A stretch of 64,000 bases of DNA from Pseudomonas serbica (lineage in GTDB: Bacteria > Pseudomonadota > Gammaproteobacteria > Pseudomonadales > Pseudomonadaceae), in assembly GCF_028823535.1 (NCBI RefSeq), contig NZ_JAQIYM010000005.1:1-64000 (forward strand), read 5' to 3'. The translations under genes were made by a program, and so were the position numbers. Shown in pieces: positions 1-7,220 of the stretch (its first letter is position 1; every line of letters begins with the position of its first letter). Under the pieces are notes generated by a model. It saw nothing but the letters and a program-made list of their open reading frames with translations. It was not told the DNA's origin and ran no database searches.

Positions 1-1406
1 ATCAGGGTGGTGAGTCGCTGTTGCAGGCTGGTCACGGCCGGGTCGCGCAGCAGGCGCTGGTTGGCCTCGACGTAGGTGGGCCATAGCATTTGCAGCAGTT
101 GTGGGTTTTTGTTCAGGCCGAAGCGCTGATACCAAGGGGTGCCGTGGGTGGCGCGGTATTCCAGGCGGCCCAGTTCGCGGGTCAGGTCATTCAGGGCGAG
201 GAATTGTTCGTCAGGGGTTGATGAGTGTTGCAAGGTCGCCAGCGAAGTTTGCACCTGGGCGATGTGCACGCGGTTGGTGGCGAAGGACAGTAGCATGCCG
301 GCGCTCCAGGCCAGTGCCAAGGCGAGCATCAGGGCCTGCGCAATGCGGATCGCGGGCCAGCCGAGTCGACGGGCGTGTGATTTTTTATCGCCGAGCACGC
401 CTTGCCATACCGGCGCTATCGACCAGAAGTGACTGCGGTTATTGGGAACCGGCGACACCTCCGGTAACGGCAGGCTGAACCACAACCCGCGCAACGGCAC
501 GCTCCCGGCCAACTCGTCGAGCAACGGTGCCAGCGCCTGACGCCAGCGGGCAATGCCCTCGCTCTGCAGATCGCGGGACAGGCGCAGCAAAAAGTCATGC
601 TGCATCTGCCCACGCATCTGCTCCAGGCCCTCCTGGCGCAGGGGCTCGAGCAATTGCTCCAGTCGTTTCTCCAACTCGACGACAGTGAATCCGGCGGGCA
701 ACGCGCAACCCACCGGCTGCATCGGGCGCCCGTGCTGAAGCCAGCCACTGTCGCAGACCTGCCACAGGTGCAGCGGCAACTGCCAATGCAGCGCTCGCGC
801 CAGATCGCACAGACGCCGCACGTTTTCGCCGAGCGCTGCGGCGTCGGTGGTCTGTTCCGCGTTCAAGGCCCAGACGACGCCATCGAGGGTACGCCAGCGA
901 CTCAAACCCTTCCATTGGCTGAACAGCGTTGGCGACTGCACGCTACCGCCGTAGAGCAGCACGGTGTCTTGTCCGTGGAGGAAGAACTGGGTGGTCAGAC
1001 CGGGGGCGATGGCTTCGATCTGTTCGGGTTCGCCGACGACCAAAAGCAGGCGGACTTTGAGGCGCCAGAGGGGGCCGTAGGACGCGCGAAGATAGTCGCG
1101 TACCTCGGTGAACCGAATCGCTGGCTTGCTAGGTGGTACCAGACTCGCGTCCGTTTCGGGGTAGACCTTATCCGCCAACCCTTGCTGACGGTGACTAAGG
1201 CGGCTGAAATGCATCAACAAGCGGGGTGCCGCGTTAGCCAGTATTGCGATGGCAACGGTCAGTAAAAAAGTGAATACCTTGTGGTGGTTTTCCACCAGTC
1301 CCAGCCGATCTCCATAACTCCAGATCGTCCATGCCAATGCCACCATCAGCGTGCTGACCCACACCAATGCCCCCCCTCGGCGCCAAGCGCTATTCCTGAT
1401 TTTCAT
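1..1406 (-). CDS. IcmF/TssM-like T6SS-associated membrane protein (3'-truncated by window edge)
   Basis: About 468 residues are visible and the C-terminus lies outside the window. The start ATG at 1406 has a GGGAG ribosome site about 7 bases upstream and overlaps the stop of the preceding gene as ATGA, so translation is probably coupled. Two N-terminal hydrophobic segments (about residues 11-30 and 42-60) are followed by a cytoplasmic domain, then another hydrophobic segment (about 375-395) and a periplasmic part containing PWYQRFGL, which matches the layout of IcmF/TssM. Where IcmF proteins usually have a Walker A motif this protein reads LLLVVGEPEQI, with no GxGKT/S. The neighbours are vgrG, PAAR and a lipase effector. 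The T6SS link is inferred from layout and context. It may be an accessory IcmF paralogue rather than the core TssM. Confidence 0.7.
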   Translation of the reverse strand, partial: MKIRNSAWRRGGALVWVSTLMVALAWTIWSYGDRLGLVENHHKVFTFLLTVAIAILANAAPRLLMHFSRLSHRQQGLADKVYPETDASLVPPSKPAIRFTEVRDYLRASYGPLWRLKVRLLLVVGEPEQIEAIAPGLTTQFFLHGQDTVLLYGGSVQSPTLFSQWKGLSRWRTLDGVVWALNAEQTTDAAALGENVRRLCDLARALHWQLPLHLWQVCDSGWLQHGRPMQPVGCALPAGFTVVELEKRLEQLLEPLRQEGLEQMRGQMQHDFLLRLSRDLQSEGIARWRQALAPLLDELAGSVPLRGLWFSLPLPEVSPVPNNRSHFWSIAPVWQGVLGDKKSHARRLGWPAIRIAQALMLALALAWSAGMLLSFATNRVHIAQVQTSLATLQHSSTPDEQFLALNDLTRELGRLEYRATHGTPWYQRFGLNKNPQLLQMLWPTYVEANQRLLRDPAVTSLQQRLTTL

Positions 1407-2566
1407 GGCAACGCTCCCATGGTGACGGTGCTGATCCAATGTTGCGATTGGCCCTGAGACAGCATCAGGAGAGGTCGGCGCTGATGTCGAACCATTTCCA
1501 CGCCAAGCGCCGCAATCAGCCAACTGCTAAAGGGGCCTGGCAGCCCGCACAGCGGCTCCTGAATCCATTGCTGCTGTACTCTCGACGAAGCGCCGTGAAC
1601 ATCTCCGGCAGCCAAAATCTTGCCGGCCAGTGGCTGACAGGCAATGCTGTCTGCCAGCAAGCCTGTGGCCTGACGGGCACTGGTCTGGGTCTGAAGAAAC
1701 AACGCCACCTCGTTCTGCAGTTCACTGACGTCCAGCGGCATCGGACGCAACAAGCCTCCCACCACTGGCAGTTCTCCTGTGCCCGCCAAACCATCGGGAG
1801 ACAGTAGCAATGCCGCGAGTCCGTCGGAATACACCGCATCGCCGTATAGCTGCAGTACCAGGATCAATTCGAAGGCCGAGCTGGCTGTTTTGAGCTTTTG
1901 GTCAATCCACTGATACGACAATTCACTGGTCAAGGTGTCCTCCGGTGGCTGCGCTCGATCCATCGTCGCGGACCAACTCCGCTGCCAGGCGTTGCGCAAT
2001 GCTTCCTGCTGCCCGGGTTCGCCATCATTCAACAGGGTGACCCGCAGTTCCTGCTCCCGCGGCAAGGCCAGCAAGGTCGGCTGTAACGCCTCAAATAGTT
2101 GCTGCAACCCAGCCTGCAGGCGATCACCGCCCTGCGCTGGCAAGTGTGCGATACGCCGGGCCAAACCTGTACGAGGCGGCACACCGGGTGAGCCTTGAAC
2201 CAGCATCGCGGCCGTCACCTGATCCGGCAGCAGCACACAGCTGCCATGCACCGCCAGATAACGTTGCGCCCACGAATTCCAGGCTTGCTGCGCCGCTTGC
2301 GTTTCCTCTTCCAGGAACTGCTGCTGGCTCAGAGCACGTCCATGAGCATGGGCGCGGGCGGCGAAAGCCAGCCCCCAGATCAGCAACGGCGAACCGGACA
2401 CTGCCCATACATTCAATGCCTGCAACTGTGGAAACCGCTCGGAGGCGTACAGCAGGAACAGCAGCACACAGGCCAGCATTGCCATGCCGGCCGCCACAAC
2501 CCACCGCACCATTACCGGAGGCACTGGTGTTACTACCTCTTCAGGTGGCTGACGATCCCAACCCAT
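1403..2566 (-). CDS. Membrane-anchored T6SS-island protein of unknown function
   Basis: 387 residues. I do not recognise a family. Two hydrophobic segments near the N-terminus (about residues 21-45 and 53-70) suggest anchoring in the inner membrane with a large soluble C-terminal portion. The ATG at 2566 follows the PAAR stop by three bases, and its ribosome site (GGGGTGAG) lies inside the PAAR coding sequence. Its stop overlaps the start of the IcmF-like gene as ATGA. This spacing makes PAAR, this gene and the IcmF-like gene a translationally coupled unit. An accessory role in loading or assembling the spike and effector is possible but is inference only. Confidence 0.75.
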   Translation of the reverse strand: MGWDRQPPEEVVTPVPPVMVRWVVAAGMAMLACVLLFLLYASERFPQLQALNVWAVSGSPLLIWGLAFAARAHAHGRALSQQQFLEEETQAAQQAWNSWAQRYLAVHGSCVLLPDQVTAAMLVQGSPGVPPRTGLARRIAHLPAQGGDRLQAGLQQLFEALQPTLLALPREQELRVTLLNDGEPGQQEALRNAWQRSWSATMDRAQPPEDTLTSELSYQWIDQKLKTASSAFELILVLQLYGDAVYSDGLAALLLSPDGLAGTGELPVVGGLLRPMPLDVSELQNEVALFLQTQTSARQATGLLADSIACQPLAGKILAAGDVHGASSRVQQQWIQEPLCGLPGPFSSWLIAALGVEMVRHQRRPLLMLSQGQSQHWISTVTMGALP

Positions 2567-2569
2567 GGC

Positions 2570-2830
2570 TCACCCCACCACGCAATCGGGAGCGCTGGAA
2601 ATCAACCGGCAACCGCATTCACTGCGGCAGCCATCGACCACCAACTCCCGGCCATTTTCAGACCAATCAGGGCAACCTTCGACAATCGGGTTGTCCCCAT
2701 GCCGCGGACAACTGACCTCGTCACCCACCAAAGCCACCGGCTTGCCATGAACCAAAGTCGTGGAGGAAGCGGAAATAACCTCTCCGTCGTGGGTGGTTTT
2801 GTCACCCAACAACACAAATCCTTTGCACAT
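2570..2830 (-). CDS. PAAR-domain spike tip protein
   Basis: 86 residues. PAAR proteins sharpen the VgrG trimer and can carry effectors. The body reads as a PAAR repeat: LGDKTTHDG near the N-terminus, then VALVGDEVSCPRHG and later VVDGCRSECGC. It is cysteine-rich, with seven Cys, which is more than a minimal PAAR needs, and with His43 it may bind metal. The ATG at 2830 is preferred over the upstream one at 2875 because a strong GGGAG site lies 8 bases before it. It has no fused toxin domain. It sits downstream of the effector and immunity genes and just upstream of the membrane protein at 1403-2566. Confidence 0.88.
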   Translation of the reverse strand: MCKGFVLLGDKTTHDGEVISASSTTLVHGKPVALVGDEVSCPRHGDNPIVEGCPDWSENGRELVVDGCRSECGCRLISSAPDCVVG

Positions 2831-3058
2831 ATTTATTACTCCCAAAGATCGCCCAAAGATAAAAATCTGATACATGGCCAGTCAAATAACTTAATTAACT
2901 TATCCACCGAAAAACGAGTCAATGGAAAGCCACTTCAAAAACCCTTATACACTCCCTCCCCATTCGTTCATGAATAGCTGCCTGACCTAAGCCCTGTCAA
3001 ATATGCTGAAATTTAACCACGGTATTGCTTAACTCAAGAGAGTCGTAACTTTCACTAT

Positions 3059-3849
3059 TTATTCCTCCGCTGCCAGACGGATTGCCTGCAGCTTTCGGAA
3101 ATTCGGCCCATAACGGCCATCCGCCTCAAAACTTCCATCGGGATAAATGATGCTGGTGTAATTGCCTTCTTTTTTTATTTTTGGTCCAGCCGAATACACT
3201 ATGAAACCGGAATGCAGGATGGGCTCGAAATATACTTTGCGCGCTTGCAGTGCTTGATACATCAGGTAAATATCGCCCTCTCCCGCTAGGCTTATCTGCT
3301 TTTTGTATCCTCCAAGAAAGGCCTCACTTAACCAAGGGTAGTAATCTTTTTTTATCGTCAAATCCCCTTCAACTTTTATTGGCAGCCCTGAACTTCTCAA
3401 AGGGCGATTGTGGTCAAACATTACAGTCACCCCACCTCCTGCGCCGTATGTCACATTCTCGCCAAAATGCGTGGGATCCTTGTAGGCGACACCAAACATC
3501 ACGTTGCTCAAATGCCATTGGCAGGCACCGCCGCCGTCCATTGGCAACTTGGCGGTATAAAGATCATTTTGCCCTTGCTGTTGCAATTGCACTTCGATGC
3601 CTTGATAGCCCTCCAACTCGATGCGTTGCCCACTGGCCCCTTGAGAGATGCGCTTACAGATGGCCGAGCGGTACATCACCCCAAGGGTTTCCGCTACGAG
3701 CTCCTTGGGCACTTTCACGGTGATGGTCATCTGTTCGCTGTCTGCTGGCGGTGCCAAGTCGTAATCCTGGCACAACCGCTGAGACTGACGGCGATGGCGA
3801 GTAACACGACGGGCAGGAGGGCTCGCTTGGCGTGATGCAGGAAAGTCAT
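3059..3849 (-). pseudogene. Second copy of Tli-like immunity lipoprotein, frameshifted at the lipobox
   Basis: This is a paralogue of the gene at 3846-4622, largely identical along its length. An ATG at 3849 overlaps the stop of the first copy (ATGA) and opens a good lipoprotein signal peptide ending LSGC. The frame breaks at the next codon. The first copy reads GCC AAG GAT TAC after the lipobox Cys, whereas this copy reads GCC AGG ATT ACG, so one A is missing near 3768. The rest of the protein (SEQMTITVKVPKEL to LAAEE at 3059) is open in the other frame, so only a TTG at 3775 could start it and that product would lack a signal peptide. The intact downstream frame points to a very recent lesion or a sequencing error. 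Confidence 0.85.
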
Positions 3850-4622
3850 TTTTTGCTCTCCGCCGCCAGCCGGATGGCCTGCAGTTTTAGAATGTTCGGC
3901 TTGGACCGACCATCCGTGACGACAATGCCGTCTGGATAGGTGAAAGCGGTGTGGTTACCCTTCTTCTTCACTTTCGGTTGCACCGAAGTGACCAAGAAAT
4001 CGGAATGCAAGACGGGCTCGAAATACACTTGTCGAGCCTGTAATGCTTGGTACATCAAATAAATCCCACCCTCACCCGTCAGGCTGATTTGCTTTCTGTG
4101 ACCTCCAAGAAAGGCTTCACTTAACCAAGGGAAATAATCTTTTTTTACCGTCAAATCTCCTTCAACTTTTATTGGCAGCCCGGAACTCCTCAAAGGGCGA
4201 TTTTCATCAAACATTACAACCACACCGCCTCCGGCACCGTAGGTCACGTTCTCGCCGAAACGCTTGGGGTTCTTGTAAGCGACACCAAATATCACATTGC
4301 TTAAATACCATTGACATGCACCGCCACCATCCATTGACAACCTGGCCTGGTAAAGATCGCTCTGCCCCTGCTGTTGTAATTGCAAATCGATGCCGTGATA
4401 GCCCTCCATCTCAATGCGTTGCCCACTGGCTCCGTGGGTGATGCGCTTACAGATGGCCGAGCGGTACATCACCTCAAGGGTTTCCGCTACGAGCTCCTTG
4501 GGCACTTTCACGGTGATGGTCATCTGATCGCTTTCCGCTGGCGGTGCCAGACTGTAATCCTTGGCGCAACCACTGAGGCTCACCAACAGGGCGAGTAATG
4601 CGACGGCCGTCTTCTTGATCAT
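3846..4622 (-). CDS. Putative Tli-type immunity lipoprotein to the adjacent lipase effector
   Basis: 258 residues. Signal peptide residues 1-18 end in a lipobox LSGC, so this is a periplasm-facing lipoprotein. Ser-Gly-Cys-Ala-Lys follows, with Lys rather than Asp at +3 of the mature protein. The ATG at 4622 has AAGGA as ribosome site. It lies 27 bases downstream of the lipase effector and is tandemly duplicated, a common arrangement for T6SS lipase effector and immunity pairs, where the immunity protein guards the periplasm against phospholipase activity. No enzyme motif is visible. The immunity role is inferred from position and localisation, not from a recognised domain. Confidence 0.72.
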   Translation of the reverse strand: MIKKTAVALLALLVSLSGCAKDYSLAPPAESDQMTITVKVPKELVAETLEVMYRSAICKRITHGASGQRIEMEGYHGIDLQLQQQGQSDLYQARLSMDGGGACQWYLSNVIFGVAYKNPKRFGENVTYGAGGGVVVMFDENRPLRSSGLPIKVEGDLTVKKDYFPWLSEAFLGGHRKQISLTGEGGIYLMYQALQARQVYFEPVLHSDFLVTSVQPKVKKKGNHTAFTYPDGIVVTDGRSKPNILKLQAIRLAAESKK

Positions 4623-4649
4623 GGTCTGTCCTTGACGGTGCTAACGGGC

Positions 4650-6698
4650 TCAACCGTAGGTTTTCTCGTAACGGGGCCGAAGGCTGGCTGCGACATCAAA
4701 ACGTTGCAGCGCCTCGGCCCCACCTTCCGATGTCCGGGTAATGTGCAAGGCCTGGCCAAGCAGACTCTGCAAATCCAGGAACACTCGATTGCGTAACAGT
4801 TCATACGTGGGCGCTCGCTCGGAGTGCTCGAGCATTTGCTGTGCGAATTTTTGTCGCTGTACCTGTCGCTCCAGCAATGGATCGCGTTCAGGGTCAAGGC
4901 ATTCCAGCAACTGGTTGTGGATATACGGCTGGTACTCCGACATGAAGTGTTTGAAGATGCCCACGACCCGGCCTGTCTTGGGATTGCTGAAGGGCGGGAA
5001 ATACCGGTCCCGGCTCCCGGCAGTCAGCGAGGTGGTCAATCGCTGCTGCGCTTGCTCGGCCCGCGGGTCATCCTCAGGGCTCAGGCTCGGAACCAGGTAC
5101 AGCTTGGCCTTTTCCTGCAGGCGTCGAGTGATGGTGGTGCGGTAAGGCGCGCCAAGCCCTTCCTTGTTGCGATAAGCGGGATACTGTGAGCCCCGCAGCT
5201 CCATGTGCTGTTCGGCTTTGAAGAACATGGCGATTTCGCCGTGATGACAAAAAGGATCGCCATGACGGAACACCTGGCTGGCAGTCAATTGCAGCAACGA
5301 CCAGGTAAACCCCAGCGTGGTACCCAATGGGCCATAGAGGTCATACAGGTAATTGTCCAATGCGGCTTCGGGCGGAACGCTGGGGATCAGGTCGATGTCA
5401 TTGACGTGGCGGAAATGTGGGATTTCGCTCAGGCCCTGCACCGCCTTGAGAGTGAAGGTGCGCGGCATGCCGTAGGTGTATATCAGTGGTTTTTGTGCCT
5501 TGAGGGATGCGGCATGTACCAGTCCCAGCGCACCGCCGAGACTATGCCCGCAGATGAACAACTCTTTGTCGAAAGCGTCATCGAGAATCGTCTTGCACAA
5601 GTCCTTGGTATAAATCCTCCTGGCCAACTCGAACGCATCGCGAAAGCCCAGGTGCACACTGCCCTCCGGCGCCAGGCCGGCGCAGGGTGCCTTGGAATCA
5701 CACTGTGCCTGAACCTCCGGCTTTACAGGGCGAAAGGTCGCATCGGTGCCTAGATCGGTAAGCCCACCCATCTCGGTGCCACGCCACCCCACCAGCACCT
5801 GGGAAGCATTGATGGCAAAGAAAAACTGCGTATTGCCTTCCGGCGGATCAGCCTTGCCTGTGTCGAGCGTCAATGCCTGGGTATAACGCTGACCAAAGGG
5901 CACATCGGTGACCAGGCAGGGCCAAGCCTCGCCGTCGTCCCATACCCGCGGCGTACGTGACAAGTCCTGACATTGCTGCAGGAAAAACTGCTCGGCCGAG
6001 CCAAGATCCGCCGGTTCTTTTCTGCTGTACGCCAAAATACTCATCAGCCCCAGGTTATAAGCATTGGCCAGGCTGTACTGCGGCTGGTGATGCAACACCA
6101 GCGACCAGGCACGCAGCGGGCAAACTTCCAGCACATGACGACGGTTCAACTGCTCGGCGTCGAGGGTAAATCCGCCGAAGGTCCGATCCGGAAAGTGAAA
6201 GGCCGGTAGCTCATCGGGATCGGCCAGGGGTGGATCAAACGTCGGCCGTTGATCGCAGAGTTGGCCAACCCGCAGGTACTGATAACCATGACCAGCCGCG
6301 ACTGCCTGTTGCTCGATCGGTGAGAAGTCCGGACGCTGCGGACCATACAGCGGCGTGCGATCAGCCACGCCGGGGCGCGGCGGTTCGGGGCGCTCGGCGC
6401 GCAGGCGACGGCCCTGCAGCAATTCAGCCAAGGGTTCGACTGCCATCAGCAAGGTGAGAGGCAACCGGTGCAGACCCTCGATACGAATCATCCCCTGGGC
6501 ATCGGTCTGACCGCCATACTCAGGCACATAGGCCGTGCGTGTGGCCTCGTTCTGCGCCCGCCAGGGCAGGTTGGATAAAGGCTCGCCTTGCTCGTCAAGC
6601 AACTGGAATTCGATCCAGAGCGTTTGTGCATTGATTGTGCTGCGAATAACATCCTTGTTCGAGCCCAGTGTATCCGTATAGTGCAAGGTGTCGTCCAT
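4650..6698 (-). CDS. Class-3 lipase T6SS effector (Tle type)
   Basis: 682 residues with no signal peptide, as expected of a T6SS cargo. The N-terminus (about 25-90) holds a transthyretin-like segment (IEFQLLDEQGEPL and a TDAQG turn) that probably docks to VgrG. A class-3 lipase fold follows, with nucleophile elbow GHSLGG at 384-389 (Ser386), a likely catalytic Asp at 434 or 436 (NDIDLIP) and His485/486 (CHHGEIA). The predicted action is phospholipid hydrolysis in the periplasm of target cells. Length and fold resemble the Tle2 group, but the assignment to a numbered Tle family is inference. It lies between the vgrG-coupled small membrane gene and two lipoprotein genes. Confidence 0.87.
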   Translation of the reverse strand: MDDTLHYTDTLGSNKDVIRSTINAQTLWIEFQLLDEQGEPLSNLPWRAQNEATRTAYVPEYGGQTDAQGMIRIEGLHRLPLTLLMAVEPLAELLQGRRLRAERPEPPRPGVADRTPLYGPQRPDFSPIEQQAVAAGHGYQYLRVGQLCDQRPTFDPPLADPDELPAFHFPDRTFGGFTLDAEQLNRRHVLEVCPLRAWSLVLHHQPQYSLANAYNLGLMSILAYSRKEPADLGSAEQFFLQQCQDLSRTPRVWDDGEAWPCLVTDVPFGQRYTQALTLDTGKADPPEGNTQFFFAINASQVLVGWRGTEMGGLTDLGTDATFRPVKPEVQAQCDSKAPCAGLAPEGSVHLGFRDAFELARRIYTKDLCKTILDDAFDKELFICGHSLGGALGLVHAASLKAQKPLIYTYGMPRTFTLKAVQGLSEIPHFRHVNDIDLIPSVPPEAALDNYLYDLYGPLGTTLGFTWSLLQLTASQVFRHGDPFCHHGEIAMFFKAEQHMELRGSQYPAYRNKEGLGAPYRTTITRRLQEKAKLYLVPSLSPEDDPRAEQAQQRLTTSLTAGSRDRYFPPFSNPKTGRVVGIFKHFMSEYQPYIHNQLLECLDPERDPLLERQVQRQKFAQQMLEHSERAPTYELLRNRVFLDLQSLLGQALHITRTSEGGAEALQRFDVAASLRPRYEKTYG

Positions 6699-6794
6699 AT
6701 CAGCCCTTTGGTATCTCTATTATTTGATGGTTATATGCCATTGAGTGGCGTCTTTACTCATTAACAAAATGAGCAAACCTGGCGAGTTAATGAC

Positions 6795-7220
6795 CTATTC
6801 ACTCAAGCCACGCGTCAACTTGAGCCTTATTGAAACAACCTTCAGGATTTCTGAAAATAACAACAACCCCATCAAAAATGCTGCGGACGTCGCTCCAACA
6901 GCTGTCGCACCCCAAACTAAAACTGAAAGGGACGGCACTCCAAACAACAACCTGAAAGGTACCTGCGCATAGGCTAGACGCGATGCAAAACGCGACCCTC
7001 GCAACAACAAAAACATTGAAAAAATTATTGAAATATTCAAGACCAACGACATTAAGAACATCAAATACGAAATATAACCATGATCAGAGCTCAACCTGAC
7101 AAAAGACTGCACATCACTATATAGCGGCACTTTCCCTTGAGAGAAATTCAGATAACAGAACCGACCGACATATATCAGATCCATCCCACCCCAAAATAAA
7201 CACACCTTATTCCTGGTCAT
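6795..7220 (-). CDS. Small multi-spanning membrane protein coupled to vgrG
   Basis: 141 residues. About three hydrophobic segments are visible (roughly 50-72, 88-108 and 108-126). The ATG at 7220 overlaps the vgrG stop as ATGA, so it is translated in step with vgrG. Base composition is clearly more AT-rich than in the flanking genes, suggesting a different origin. I do not recognise the family. It could be an immunity protein for a toxic C-terminal tail of VgrG or a piece of the loading apparatus. Neither is proven by the sequence. Confidence 0.7.
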   Translation of the reverse strand: MTRNKVCLFWGGMDLIYVGRFCYLNFSQGKVPLYSDVQSFVRLSSDHGYISYLMFLMSLVLNISIIFSMFLLLRGSRFASRLAYAQVPFRLLFGVPSLSVLVWGATAVGATSAAFLMGLLLFSEILKVVSIRLKLTRGLSE

